DNA from: Shewanella marisflavi
Lineage (GTDB): Bacteria > Pseudomonadota > Gammaproteobacteria > Enterobacterales > Shewanellaceae
Direction of reading: 5' to 3'
Assembly: GCF_023283925.1 (NCBI RefSeq)
Contig: NZ_JAKIKX010000009.1
Coordinates: 104,264 to 168,263 of the forward strand
Length of the DNA stretch: 64,000 nucleotides
Each line of letters begins with the position of its first letter. Position 1 is the first letter of the stretch. The notes under the pieces were generated by a model. That model did not search any database and was not told the DNA's origin. It saw only the letters and a list, made by a program, of their open reading frames with translations. The position numbers and the translations under genes were made by a program. This document shows, piece after piece, positions 36,886 through 46,682 of the stretch.

Positions 36886-39876
36886 GTGGGCGCTTTATCA
36901 CTGTCGGGGAAAAGTTTAGTCGGCCGTCTGATGCTGGCATTTGGCCTTTTGGCCGTGCTGCTACTGCTGCTGGTGACCCTGGGCAGTGTCTCCCTCTATT
37001 GGGTCAAGGTCGCCGACAAATACCTGTATGAGGAGGCCTTGCCTGCCTCTGAAGCGGCCCGTCAGCTGATGCAATCGGCTAATGCCTTGCTGGATAACGC
37101 CCAGGGGCTGGAGCGGGTCGAAGAGGAGGCGCAGCGCGCCTTTGTTGGCCGCAAGCTGTCCATAGAGAGTAGTCATCTGCTTGGTGCCATTGCCAGACTC
37201 AAGACGCTGGATCTGAAAGGTGATGGCCATCTGGAGCTGGCCGCTGGTGAGATCATTCATGATCTTAGTGTGCTGGGACGGCAGGTGGGCGAGCGTCTGA
37301 CCTTGGCGAAACAGTTAAATCAAGATGGCCTTGCCCTGGCTGACGCCGCCAGTCGCTCGATAGAGCTGCTTGAAGCCGAGCTGGCTGTGGTGGATTCGGC
37401 GGTCTTGGCTAAGTTGAGTCTTGCCTATCCACAGGTGGCCGGTGAGCGTCAAAGTGGTTATCTGCTTGATACCATCATAGAAAAAGATCTCGAGATTCAG
37501 GCGCGTCTCAATCGTGCACTGGCGCTTATTCATCATCTGGCGCTGGTGGGCCAGCTATTGCAAACTCCTGAGCAGCACCTTGGTCTCAATAAGGTGTTGA
37601 GTAGCATGTCTCGGGTGCTGACCCAGCTGCCTGCCAGTGAATACCGAGTGCAGATGGCCGCCGGGCAAGCTGGTGTATTAAGCGACCAGGCTGATGGCCT
37701 TAATCTACCCAATCTGATGCCACTTGAGTTGCTAAAAGGAGTGGTGCGCGATCCGGTGCGGGCGACCGAGCTTGAGCATGAGTTAAAGGTTTTGCGCGGT
37801 GTTGGCGATAAACTCAGACTTCAGCAGCGTTATACCCAGGTGCTCAACACCCAGACCCAACAGCTGCAACGACTTACCGATAAACTTGGGCGCCTCAATA
37901 CCATGGTTGATGCTTCTATGACGGCGCAGCAGGCTCAGGCCGAGCAGGCGCGGGGAGAGTTCTTACGGCAACTCTTCTGGGCGAAGGCTGGGCTGTGGGG
38001 CACGGGTTTGCTGATGCTGGTATTGATTTTAATGGTGGTCTACCGGGTGATTTACAAAGGGATCGCGCTGCGACTTCATGAGGCGACCGACGCTTTGTCT
38101 CGGCTGAGCCGTGGCGATACCCAGGTAGAACTTGATCCCAACGGCGATGATGAGCTAACGGCCATGGCCTCGGCCATAGATGCCTTCAAGCAGAAGACAG
38201 ATCACAATCAACGTCTGCAATCGGCGCTGCAGGAGACAGCCTCAGAGTTGTCGGCCCATAAGGCATCACTGGAAACCACGGTCGAGGAGCGTACCCAGGC
38301 GCTGGCACAGGCGAATCGACGCCTGGATGCCGAGGTGAAAGGCCATGCCCAGGCGAGGCAGATGGCTGAGGCGGCCGATCAGGCCAAGTCACTCTTCTTG
38401 GCGACCATGAGCCATGAGATCCGCACGCCCCTCAATGGCCTGCTCGGCACCTTGACTCTCTTGGCCGAATCAAAGCTGCCCACGGCGCAGAAACAGATGT
38501 TGGCACTATCTCAATACAGTGGTGCCCTGTTGCAGACTGTACTGAATGATATCTTAGACTTTTCCCGGTTGGAGCAGGGCAAACTCAGTAATGAGCCGCG
38601 TCCCGTCGCCATCAACGAGTTGCTCGACGAGGTGGTGGCCATCATGCTTGCCGGAGCCGGCAACGCAGGTCTTTCGCTGCGCTTGCAACGTGATCCCTTA
38701 CCCGAATGGATCAGCCTCGATGGCCCCAAATTGCGTCAGGTGTTGTTTAACCTGCTGGGCAATGCCATTAAATTTACTCCCGCAGGGGAGATCTGCCTCA
38801 AGGTGCGTCAAGCTGGCGATCGACTCATATTCTCTGTGAGCGACACAGGCCTTGGGATCCCCGAAGATGCCAAGGCGCGGCTATTTACCGCCTATAGCGC
38901 CCAGCCTAATCAAGGACGCAGTCGGGGCACAGGTTTGGGGCTTGCCATTAGCAAGGAGTTGGTCTGTCTGATGGGGGCTGATGCCGAGGCGATCTGGGTC
39001 GAGACCGAGGTGAACAAGGGCAGCACCTTTGGCTTTAGTTTACCCTTGGTGATCTGTGAGGCGCCCAAGCAGAGCGCAGCCGATATCGTGCCCACGGTAT
39101 CGCCTAAGCGGGTACTGGTGGTGGAGGATAACCAGGTTAACGCCATGGTGGCTCAGGGCTTTTTAGCACATCTTGGCCATGAGGCGGTATTGGCCCAGAG
39201 CTGCGCCGAGGCCTTGAACGTCTGCCAGGCAGGGCGTTTCGATGCCGTCATGTTGGATATACAGCTCGCCGACGGTTCGGGCATAACGCTGCTCAGTCGT
39301 CTGCGGGAGATAGTCGATCCCGCGGCGCGCTTTGCCGCCTTTACCGCTCAGCTTCAGCCGCAAGATATTGAGTGCTATCGCCAGGTAGGGTTTGATGAGA
39401 TTTTAGCCAAGCCACTGAATATGCAGTCTCTAATGCACTGGATTGGCCGCGCCGCCCAAGAAGATGGCGCCCCTGATATCCAAGGTGATAGTAGAGGCGC
39501 CAAGCCTGGCACGCTGGCAAGTCCTGAAGAGTCAGCAAGCCCCGAAGAGCCCGCAAACGCAACGCCCTTGCTCGATAGCGAGCAGTTTAGCGCCGATCTC
39601 AGCTGTCTTGGGCAGGCGGCTATGGAGCAGATGTTGACTCTGTATCGCAGTTCGAGTCAGGCGCAGATGGAGCAATTGGCTAAGCAGCCTTCCGAGGCGC
39701 CGAAACTGCTGCATGGCCTCAAGGGCAGTAGCGCCAATATGGCGATGCTGCGGCTGGCCGAGCGTTGCCAGCAACTGGAGAAACAGAGCCTGCAACCTGA
39801 GGATATCGAGTCGTTAACCGGGCTGTGGCGTGAGTCGCTGGCTGAGTTTGAGCGCTGTCTGTTCAGCCAATCCTAA
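36886..39876 (+). CDS. torS: Hybrid sensor histidine kinase TorS
   Basis: A 996-residue tripartite kinase that senses TMAO together with TorT and phosphorylates TorR. Layout: TM1 at about 12-35, a long periplasmic helical sensor (about 36-355), TM2 at about 365-388, HAMP, and a coiled coil. The HisKA has H510 in MSHEIRTPLNG, the ATPase has NLLGNAIKF and GTGLGLAI, the receiver has D791 in VMLDIQLADG, and the HPt has H943 in LHGLKGSSANM. All four relay residues are present. The start is GTG at 36886; an ATG two bases upstream is out of frame. Confidence 0.92.
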   Translation: MGALSLSGKSLVGRLMLAFGLLAVLLLLLVTLGSVSLYWVKVADKYLYEEALPASEAARQLMQSANALLDNAQGLERVEEEAQRAFVGRKLSIESSHLLGAIARLKTLDLKGDGHLELAAGEIIHDLSVLGRQVGERLTLAKQLNQDGLALADAASRSIELLEAELAVVDSAVLAKLSLAYPQVAGERQSGYLLDTIIEKDLEIQARLNRALALIHHLALVGQLLQTPEQHLGLNKVLSSMSRVLTQLPASEYRVQMAAGQAGVLSDQADGLNLPNLMPLELLKGVVRDPVRATELEHELKVLRGVGDKLRLQQRYTQVLNTQTQQLQRLTDKLGRLNTMVDASMTAQQAQAEQARGEFLRQLFWAKAGLWGTGLLMLVLILMVVYRVIYKGIALRLHEATDALSRLSRGDTQVELDPNGDDELTAMASAIDAFKQKTDHNQRLQSALQETASELSAHKASLETTVEERTQALAQANRRLDAEVKGHAQARQMAEAADQAKSLFLATMSHEIRTPLNGLLGTLTLLAESKLPTAQKQMLALSQYSGALLQTVLNDILDFSRLEQGKLSNEPRPVAINELLDEVVAIMLAGAGNAGLSLRLQRDPLPEWISLDGPKLRQVLFNLLGNAIKFTPAGEICLKVRQAGDRLIFSVSDTGLGIPEDAKARLFTAYSAQPNQGRSRGTGLGLAISKELVCLMGADAEAIWVETEVNKGSTFGFSLPLVICEAPKQSAADIVPTVSPKRVLVVEDNQVNAMVAQGFLAHLGHEAVLAQSCAEALNVCQAGRFDAVMLDIQLADGSGITLLSRLREIVDPAARFAAFTAQLQPQDIECYRQVGFDEILAKPLNMQSLMHWIGRAAQEDGAPDIQGDSRGAKPGTLASPEESASPEEPANATPLLDSEQFSADLSCLGQAAMEQMLTLYRSSSQAQMEQLAKQPSEAPKLLHGLKGSSANMAMLRLAERCQQLEKQSLQPEDIESLTGLWRESLAEFERCLFSQS

Positions 39877-39967
39877 CCGGTATGGCTTAGCGCCTTTATG
39901 GACTAGTGCCGGCGCGCAAATCTGCTAAACTTGCGCCCCAATGGCCAACACATGTAGATCGTCACCT

Positions 39968-41185
39968 ATGTTATTTTCACAAATGTCTCTCCCTGCGCCG
40001 CTGCAACAGGCGCTTAGCTCCCTGGCGTTTGAGCAAGCCACGCCGATTCAGGCTCAGGCGATCCCTTTGATCCTGGCCGGTGAGGACCTGTTGGCCTCGG
40101 CGCAAACGGGCACAGGCAAGACGGCGGCCTTTGCCTTGCCATTGCTGGCCATCTTGAGCCAGACCTCAAGCCAAGCACAGTCACCTAAGGCGCTGGTGTT
40201 GGTGCCCACGCGGGAACTGGCGCTGCAAGTTCATCAATCGATTCAAGCACTGGGGCAGTTTACCTCCTTGTCGGCGGTAGTGATCTATGGCGGCGTGAGT
40301 ATCGAGGCCCAGTGCCAACAGCTCAGCGCTGGCGTAGAGATCATTATCGCTACCCCGGGCCGGCTGCTAGACCTGCATCGACGCGGTGCGGCAAACCTCG
40401 ATGAAGTGGCGCACCTGGTGTTCGATGAGGCCGATCGCATGCTGGATATGGGCTTTGCCGACGAGATAGCCCAGCTGATGGCCCTGCTACCGACTGAGCG
40501 TCAGACCCTGCTGTTTTCTGCCACCTTGGATGACAAGGTACTTAGCTTGAGTCACAAGTGGCTTAATCAACCTAAACGCATTGCGGTGAGCCCAGAAAAC
40601 AGCGCCAGCAAGGACGTTGAACAGCGGGTGTACGCGGTCGATAGTGAGCGCAAGTTTGCCCTCTTGTGTCATCTGATCAACAAGGGAGATTGGCAGCGTG
40701 TGCTGGTGTTTAGTCGCAAAAAGGTGGCGGCCGATAAGCTGGCGGAGCGTCTGTCGCAGCGGGCGATCAGCGCGCGGGCGTTTCATGGCGATCTGGGCCA
40801 AGGCGTTCGCGAACAGGTGCTAAATGGCTTCCGCCAAGGGGAGATTAAGGTGCTGGTGGCCACAGATGTCGCGGCTCGAGGCATAGATATCGATGCCTTA
40901 GATTATGTGGTCAACTATGAACTGCCCTATGTGGCTCAGGATTATGTGCATCGTATTGGCCGTACCGGCCGAGCGGGTAAGCAGGGCGTTGCCGTGACCC
41001 TCTATAGCGAGGAGGATGCACTATTGCTGGAGGAGGTCGAGGCTCTACTGGATAAACGTTTGCCTCAGCAGTGGTTGCCGGGATTTGAGCCCGATCTAAC
41101 CAAGGCTGATCCCAATCCAAAGCGTCACGGTAAGGCGGCGCAGAAACGCCGTGCCAAGCGTCGTGGTCAGGGAGGCAGGCGTTAG
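39968..41185 (+). CDS. DEAD-box RNA helicase (RhlE-like)
   Basis: ATP-dependent RNA helicase with all core motifs: Q-motif (FEQATPIQAQAIP), AQTGTGKT, PTRELALQ, DEADRMLDMGF, SAT, ARGIDID and HRIGRTGRAG. It ends in a basic tail (KRRAKRRGQGGRR) that should bind RNA. I prefer ATG 39968 (MLFSQMSLPAPLQ, 405 residues); ATG 39941 adds nine residues. It sits between torS and the torECAD operon without an obvious functional link. Its stop overlaps the convergent methyltransferase by four bases. Confidence 0.88.
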   Translation: MLFSQMSLPAPLQQALSSLAFEQATPIQAQAIPLILAGEDLLASAQTGTGKTAAFALPLLAILSQTSSQAQSPKALVLVPTRELALQVHQSIQALGQFTSLSAVVIYGGVSIEAQCQQLSAGVEIIIATPGRLLDLHRRGAANLDEVAHLVFDEADRMLDMGFADEIAQLMALLPTERQTLLFSATLDDKVLSLSHKWLNQPKRIAVSPENSASKDVEQRVYAVDSERKFALLCHLINKGDWQRVLVFSRKKVAADKLAERLSQRAISARAFHGDLGQGVREQVLNGFRQGEIKVLVATDVAARGIDIDALDYVVNYELPYVAQDYVHRIGRTGRAGKQGVAVTLYSEEDALLLEEVEALLDKRLPQQWLPGFEPDLTKADPNPKRHGKAAQKRRAKRRGQGGRR

Positions 41186-41835
41186 CCCTGTTGGTAGTAA
41201 AGCATCTGGCCCTTAAAGCTGGGGGACATCTCGGCGGTGGGGGCGATTTTTTCCTGATGGTGACTATAGCCCAGGCTGCACATCTTCTTGCTAAAGGCGG
41301 CATGGTTACCACGGCCCGGGTCGACTAAGATCACCTCGCAGGCGGGCGCCGCATGGCGATGGATAAAGGTCGATAACAGCTCGATATGCTCTCGCTCGTA
41401 GAGCAAGTCTGCGCCTATGATCAGGTCAAATTGCCCCAGACCATCGCTATGGGAGTCCCAGCTGGTGCGCAGAAAGGGAATAGTCTCGCCTTGGTTAAGG
41501 CGCACATTTTCCCGTAAGAAGTTACCGGCCTCTGGGTGGTAATCTGTGGCGGTAATATCGGCTTGACGGCTGTTGAGCAGCAGGCTGGCCAGTGCCATAC
41601 CACAACCCACCTCTAAGATACGCTTGTTGTCGATATCGAAACTCACCATCTGATCCGCCAGTGCCTTACCCGAATCCCACAGCACACCAAACAGTGACCA
41701 TTGGGCGGAGGAGATCCCTAATGACTCGGCTTCCCCAAGGGGATCTGAGTATTCCTGTCGGTCTCTGAGGCTGCGGATATGTATGTCTGTGTGGGGGTAT
41801 TCCAGGGTCTGATAGCGGACGCGTGGCGCACTCAT
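41182..41835 (-). CDS. Class I SAM-dependent methyltransferase
   Basis: A 217-residue methyltransferase of the lysine-methyltransferase-like group (Methyltransf_16 type). Motif I is RILEVGCGMALASL near residue 75, a motif II-like TATDYHPEA follows, then DLIIGADLLYE. A protein or small-molecule substrate is possible; nothing in the neighbourhood decides. AAGGAG lies ten bases before the ATG. Confidence 0.8.
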   Translation of the reverse strand: MSAPRVRYQTLEYPHTDIHIRSLRDRQEYSDPLGEAESLGISSAQWSLFGVLWDSGKALADQMVSFDIDNKRILEVGCGMALASLLLNSRQADITATDYHPEAGNFLRENVRLNQGETIPFLRTSWDSHSDGLGQFDLIIGADLLYEREHIELLSTFIHRHAAPACEVILVDPGRGNHAAFSKKMCSLGYSHHQEKIAPTAEMSPSFKGQMLYYQQG

Positions 41836-41948
41836 GGCGGTTAAACTCCTTGCGTTAACGGTAAACGCAACAAGCCTAGATCGATATCGATTCGCTACGT
41901 GTCGAGCGGCTACTATAAGGGGTATTAGCGCAAATAGCTATCGAGATG

Positions 41949-41979
41949 AAAAAGGCGCCGACAATGAGCGGCGCCTTTT
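41949..41979 (-). terminator. Terminator of torECAD
   Basis: Arms AAAAGGCGCCG and CGGCGCCTTTT with an eight-base loop. Reading leftward it ends with a T run, 33 bp after the torD stop. Confidence 0.85.
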
Positions 41980-42011
41980 GTGTGGTGATTGTTATTCAAT
42001 CATATTGATAC

Positions 42012-42662
42012 TTATTGATTTTTTGACGAATGCTCGCAAAGCGCCTCACAATCGGCCTGTACCCAAAGTTTGGTGAGCTGAGCCAGTGCGCCATAAAAGG
42101 TCCCCTTATCGACCTTGGCAACCTGGTCGGCAAAGCTGGCTAACCAGGCATTCAGGTTCGGCGCGATAAAGGCCTGCTGGCTGGCATCGTCACGCTGACA
42201 GGCCTGGTGGGCCACATAGGCCAAGATCACTGCGATATGATCTGCGGGCTCGGGGAAATCCTTGTGCAGCTGAAGCTGACTCTGGGCTAACGTTTCCAGC
42301 ATCGATTGATGTTGCTCACCAAACAGCAGGGTATTTGCCTGCTCCGCTTGGCTGAGGTACAAGCTGGCATAGGGGTTGGCGCTTAGTTTGCCGCCCACCA
42401 GAAAGAGTGAGCAGTAATCTGCAGCCAGTTCCAGCAGCTCTCTTTCGCTATTTAAGCTGCTTAATTTCTGCCTGAGTTGGCCAATCGACGGCGCCAGCTG
42501 GGGATCGGCAGCCAAGAGGTCAAAGAAGGCCTGCGCCTCAGGGCTGGTAAGCCGCTGTAGACTCTGGCTATCTATCTCGCGGGCGAATAGATCTGACAGT
42601 AGCGCATATACCTTGCCCCGAGCTTGGTTCTGGGGCGTATCATTGCGGTTTGTGCTGTGCAT
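42012..42662 (-). CDS. torD: TorA-specific chaperone TorD
   Basis: Cytoplasmic chaperone that binds the TorA leader and helps molybdopterin-cofactor insertion before Tat export. I use the ATG at 42662, preceded by AAGGAGATACACAG, giving 216 residues; an upstream in-frame start overlaps torA and lacks a binding site. The TorD/DmsD-family helical pattern is visible with YCSLFLVGGKLSANPYASLY and FPEPADHIAVILAYVA (E-P-x-D-H motif). Last gene of torECAD, 31 bp after torA. Confidence 0.93.
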   Translation of the reverse strand: MHSTNRNDTPQNQARGKVYALLSDLFAREIDSQSLQRLTSPEAQAFFDLLAADPQLAPSIGQLRQKLSSLNSERELLELAADYCSLFLVGGKLSANPYASLYLSQAEQANTLLFGEQHQSMLETLAQSQLQLHKDFPEPADHIAVILAYVAHQACQRDDASQQAFIAPNLNAWLASFADQVAKVDKGTFYGALAQLTKLWVQADCEALCEHSSKNQ

Positions 42663-42693
42663 CTGTGTATCTCCTTTGACTTTGGCCACAGGG

Positions 42694-45180
42694 TTAGAGC
42701 GACGTCTCGATAGGGCCGCTAAAGGCGCTGACTTCTGGGGCCTTGCCGGTAAACTTCTCAAACTCCACCTGACAGGTATAGGCAGCGCAGGCCTGCGCCA
42801 GCTTAGAGCTGCCGATATCCTGAGTCAGGGTGTTGGGGTCGCCATAGCTGCACAGGGCACCTATCTCATTACCGCCTTGCTTGCTGCCATCCTTACCGAC
42901 AGGGCCATACCAGGCGCCTTCATGGATACGGATCACCCCCTGAGGGAAGCGGTTCGATACCCTCGCACCCGCCAGTAGCTGTCCTCTGTCGTTGAACACC
43001 CGCACCAGATCGCCATCCTTGATGCCGCGGGCCTTGGCATCCAGCGGATTGAGGTAGACGGGCTCGCGTCCCTGGACGGTATAGGTTTCACGGTACTCCT
43101 GCGACTCACACATCTGTGAGTGTAGACGCTGATCCGGGTGACAGGATTGCATCCAGATGGGGTACTTGTCGGAACCTGGGCCGCCGTGGCTACGCTCGTT
43201 CTTCTCCATCCAGGTGGGGTGACCTGGGCAGTCGTCATAGTTGAACTGGGCGATCTTACGGCTGTAGATCTCGATAAGGCCCGATGGCGTGCCTAACGGG
43301 TTAATTTCGGGATCATCTCTAAAGTCGCTGTGGCGCGTCCAGGGCTCTCCTTCACCGAAGTGTACATAGCCCTGCTGCCAGAAAGTGTCGAAATCTGGCA
43401 TCTCGAACTTACCGGCGTTGGCAGCCTTACACTCGTCATAGAGTTTTCTCAGCCAGTCGAATTCCGACAGACCGCGGGTGTATTGCTTCTCTTTGCCCAT
43501 GATCGCGGCAAAGCGGGTGAAGATCTCAAAATCTGACAGACTCTCATACAGAGGCTCGACCATCTTCTGCATCGCCAATACGCCGCGGTTGGCGTAGCTG
43601 CCGTAGACGTCGATATCGTTGCGCTCAAAGGTGGTACAGGCCGGCAGCACGATATCGGAGAAGCGGCAGGTGGCTGTCCAGTTCACATCTATGGTGACCA
43701 CACACTCCAGCTTATGGAAGGCGCGCTTCATCTTGTTTCTGTCTTGATGATGGTTCCAGGGGTTGTTGCCCGAGAACACCATCATCTTGATGTCGGGGTA
43801 GGTGACCTTGCTGCCGTTAGCATCTATGGTCTTGCCCGGTTCTAAGATGGCATCTATCCAGCGTGACACAGGAATCGTGCTGCTGGCGCCTTTGAAGTCT
43901 GTGCTGTCAAACAGCGGCTTTTGGCCTTCATCCAGGTTACGTGGGAAGGCGCCTGGCGCTGCCGCCCCCGATGATGGCACGCCTATGCTGGAGTAGTGGT
44001 GACCATAGCTGATGCCGCCGCCCGGCAGGCCTATTTGGCCTATCATGGTGGCCAGTACCGCCGCCATCCAGTAAGGCTGCTCGCCATGTTGCTGGCGCTG
44101 AATACACCAGCCCATCATGATCTGGGTGCGCCCCTTGGTCATTACCTTCGCCAGATCTTTGATGATCTCGACGCTCACACCAGTGATCTGGCTGGCCCAC
44201 TCTGGGGTCTTGGCCACGCCATCTTTCTCGCCAAGCAGGTAGGGAAGGAACTGGTCGAAGCCCAGGCTGTAGCCTTCGATGAATGCCTTGTCGTGCAAGT
44301 TTTGGCTTACCATCTCGTGGGCGATACCCAGCATCAGGGCCACGTCTGTCTGTGGGTTGATGTAGAGCTGCTCACAGCCCAGGTATTTCTGGGTCTTGGT
44401 CACCACAGGATCTATGCTGATCACCCGAATCTTGCCCTGGGCCACTTTCTCTTTCAGCTGCGCCAGATAGCGGTAGGACTCGTGAGTCTCGGCATTCCAG
44501 CCCACCTGCAGATTCTTATAGGGATCGTTTGACCAGAGCACTATGGTGTCGCTGTGCTCGAGGATCAGTGGCCAAGAGGTACCCTGGGCATAGACCTCGG
44601 TCGAGCCGAGCACATAGGGCAAAATTGTCTGTCCGGCGCCAGTAGAGTAGTCGCCCACTTTCTTAACGAAGTTACCGTGCATCCCCACCGCGCGTTGCAT
44701 ATGGCTGGTGGAGGAGTGCAGCTGGCCGGTGGCGCGCCAACCCGTCTGACCCGCATGCAGCCCGGACGGGCCATACTTGGTCTGGATCTCATCTAATGAG
44801 TCCTTAAACAGTGATAAGGCCTTGTCCCAGGTGACGCGCACGAAACGATAGTCGCCGCGCTCTAGGGTATTGCTCTTATGACCATTGAGCAGGAAATCGA
44901 GGCGCACCATAGGGTAGCGCACACGTGAGGGGTTATAGACCAGCCCCTTGATGCCCTTGATCATATCTGTAGGGTGATCATCTAAGTCGAAGGGGATCAC
45001 CTGGTCGATGACGCCATTTTTACGTGTCATCTTAAAGGCGCCGAAATGGGAGCCCGTGGTTTTCCAGACTTCATCTGTACCCGCACTGGCCAGAGCGTTG
45101 AGCGGTGCCAACAGTGACGAGCCGCTTAGGGTGACATAGGAGCTGGCCGCGAGGCCTTTTAGAAAATCTCTTCTGTTCAT
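42694..45180 (-). CDS. torA: Trimethylamine-N-oxide reductase TorA
   Basis: Periplasmic molybdenum enzyme that reduces TMAO to trimethylamine as terminal step of anaerobic respiration. The 828-residue length equals Shewanella TorA. The N-terminus is a twin-arginine signal, [13 protein letters not shown], with a hydrophobic stretch and cleavage near residue 31. S179 in GDYSTGAGQ is the likely Mo ligand (about 148 in the mature protein, by analogy with the S. massilia enzyme). [14 protein letters not shown] and the C-terminal dinucleotide-binding [14 protein letters not shown] follow. It lies 12 bp after torC. Confidence 0.96.
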   Translation of the reverse strand: MNRRDFLKGLAASSYVTLSGSSLLAPLNALASAGTDEVWKTTGSHFGAFKMTRKNGVIDQVIPFDLDDHPTDMIKGIKGLVYNPSRVRYPMVRLDFLLNGHKSNTLERGDYRFVRVTWDKALSLFKDSLDEIQTKYGPSGLHAGQTGWRATGQLHSSTSHMQRAVGMHGNFVKKVGDYSTGAGQTILPYVLGSTEVYAQGTSWPLILEHSDTIVLWSNDPYKNLQVGWNAETHESYRYLAQLKEKVAQGKIRVISIDPVVTKTQKYLGCEQLYINPQTDVALMLGIAHEMVSQNLHDKAFIEGYSLGFDQFLPYLLGEKDGVAKTPEWASQITGVSVEIIKDLAKVMTKGRTQIMMGWCIQRQQHGEQPYWMAAVLATMIGQIGLPGGGISYGHHYSSIGVPSSGAAAPGAFPRNLDEGQKPLFDSTDFKGASSTIPVSRWIDAILEPGKTIDANGSKVTYPDIKMMVFSGNNPWNHHQDRNKMKRAFHKLECVVTIDVNWTATCRFSDIVLPACTTFERNDIDVYGSYANRGVLAMQKMVEPLYESLSDFEIFTRFAAIMGKEKQYTRGLSEFDWLRKLYDECKAANAGKFEMPDFDTFWQQGYVHFGEGEPWTRHSDFRDDPEINPLGTPSGLIEIYSRKIAQFNYDDCPGHPTWMEKNERSHGGPGSDKYPIWMQSCHPDQRLHSQMCESQEYRETYTVQGREPVYLNPLDAKARGIKDGDLVRVFNDRGQLLAGARVSNRFPQGVIRIHEGAWYGPVGKDGSKQGGNEIGALCSYGDPNTLTQDIGSSKLAQACAAYTCQVEFEKFTGKAPEVSAFSGPIETSL

Positions 45181-45192
45181 GATGCTATCCTG

Positions 45193-46371
45193 TTAGTGCG
45201 CTGAGGTGGCAAAAGTCGATGAATGTTCTTGCAGGTATTTCTGCACTAAGGCTTGGGTGTCTTGGTCCATGTTGACGAAGGCGATCATTCCCTGAAACAT
45301 ACCTGGCCAGGTATTAGCGTCGAAATGCGCTTCATCGGGCTGGGTGTGACAGACACTACAGCTGCTGGAGTAGGTTTCGCGGGCGTAGTCCCACAGTGGC
45401 TGAAGATCTTTGACCAGATAATCGCTATCTACCCAGATCTGCGCCTCGACCCGCTGCCAAGTTAGGCCGGTAAGGGGATCTTGTTGCTCTTCAAATACTT
45501 CCATCACGCCAGGCTCAAGTGCGGCATCTTTCGAGAGCTGGGCCGAGAGGATATTCATGCCGAAATCGAAGTAGATCACCCGGCCTGCGCCGATTTTTTT
45601 ACGCCAGCCATCGATACCTATCTTGGCGCGTTGACCCTTGAGTTCGAGTACCTTCACCTTAGTGGCGATGTTGAGTGTGCCCGCCTCGACGTCGGTTTTC
45701 TCGTTGAAGAAGAGTGGCTTGGTTAGGGCGCTGAAGTAGCTTTCACCGAGTGTCAGGCTGCTCTCACCGGATCCCACCTGGGCGATAAGTTCAGGTGCGC
45801 GTGAGGTGCCCATGTCTGGCAGTTTGTGGGCGATCCCCTTGTGACAATCGATACAGCTTTGATCCAGTTCGGCGGCGCGTTTCATCTGCTTCTGGGCCAG
45901 CTTGGACATATCGTCCCACTTCATCGAGTCGTAGTTATGGCAGTTCTTACAGGCGAGGGAGTTATCGCGATCGAAACGTTTCCATTCGCGGCTCGCCATC
46001 TCCAGGCGCTTGGCCTCGAACTTCTCTTCTGTGTTAACGGTTTGCAGCAGCCAGCCCCACATGTCGTGTGATGCTTCTATCTTGCGTCCTATCTTACGGC
46101 TCCAGTTGTGGGGAACGTGACAGTCGGGGCAGGTGGCACGTACGCCGGAGTGATTCGACCAATGCACTGTGTTTTGCAGCTCCTGGTAGGGCTTACTCTC
46201 CATGCTGTGGCAGCTGATGCAGAAGGCTTCTGTGTTGGTTGCCTCCAGCGCGGTGTTGAAGCCGCCCCAGAAGATGATGCCCATCAGGAAGGCTGACAGG
46301 CTTATGGCACCTAGGGTAAGGGTTTTGGCGGGCTTATTGAGGGTACGCCAAAGGGTGATAAACCACTTCAT
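45193..46371 (-). CDS. torC: Pentahaem c-type cytochrome TorC
   Basis: Membrane-anchored periplasmic cytochrome that takes electrons from the quinol pool to TorA. It has five CxxCH haem sites: CISCH, CPDCH, CKNCH and CIDCH in the NapC/NirT-like N-terminal domain, and CSVCH in the C-terminal domain that contacts TorA. One transmembrane anchor lies at about 20-42. The ATG at 46371 follows AAGGATC and gives MKWFITLWRTLNK, 392 residues; the longer in-frame start at 46389 is unlikely. Confidence 0.95.
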   Translation of the reverse strand: MKWFITLWRTLNKPAKTLTLGAISLSAFLMGIIFWGGFNTALEATNTEAFCISCHSMESKPYQELQNTVHWSNHSGVRATCPDCHVPHNWSRKIGRKIEASHDMWGWLLQTVNTEEKFEAKRLEMASREWKRFDRDNSLACKNCHNYDSMKWDDMSKLAQKQMKRAAELDQSCIDCHKGIAHKLPDMGTSRAPELIAQVGSGESSLTLGESYFSALTKPLFFNEKTDVEAGTLNIATKVKVLELKGQRAKIGIDGWRKKIGAGRVIYFDFGMNILSAQLSKDAALEPGVMEVFEEQQDPLTGLTWQRVEAQIWVDSDYLVKDLQPLWDYARETYSSSCSVCHTQPDEAHFDANTWPGMFQGMIAFVNMDQDTQALVQKYLQEHSSTFATSAH

Positions 46372-46401
46372 AGCAAGATCCTTTCTCAAGTTGGTAATGG
46401 G

Positions 46402-46572
46402 TTAATGGGCGACGACGCCGCCAAAGGCCTGGATCATCCAGATAATGAAGCCATAGGCGCTAATGCCCGTGACGGTCAGCATCGGGAAGAGCAGCACTAT
46501 GATGAAACCAAGGGCTTTGAGCTCTTTGGCCTTATCTTGCTTTGGTGTTTCGCTTATTGGGTGTGATGACAT
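46402..46572 (-). CDS. torE: Small membrane protein TorE
   Basis: A 56-residue protein of the NapE/TorE family, first gene of torECAD. The N-terminal 18 residues are polar and charged (MSSHPISETPKQDKAKEL), followed by one long hydrophobic stretch (about 21-50) and a short tail ending in GGVVAH. The stop lies 30 bp upstream of the torC ATG. The role of TorE is not established. It is below the usual ORF length cut-off and easy to miss. Confidence 0.88.
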   Translation of the reverse strand: MSSHPISETPKQDKAKELKALGFIIVLLFPMLTVTGISAYGFIIWMIQAFGGVVAH

Positions 46573-46666
46573 GACAGACTCTCTTAGTTGATCTTTGTCT
46601 ATGCCTGCATGGTAGAGAAGGGATATGAATAGGGGTGATGCTGGGAATGAACCAAGAGTGACAAGT

Positions 46667-46682
46667 TATGAAAAAATATGAA
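46667..46682 (-). promoter_or_regulatory. TorR operator of torECAD (TTCATA-N4-TTCATA)
   Basis: On the minus strand the sequence is TTCATA-TTTT-TTCATA, an exact match to the direct-repeat TorR operator established in S. oneidensis. It is 95-110 bp upstream of the torE ATG, a suitable place for activation. Further hexamers in the same orientation lie closer to torE: one exact (plus-strand TATGAA at 46624) and one degenerate (AATGAA at 46646). Confidence 0.9.
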
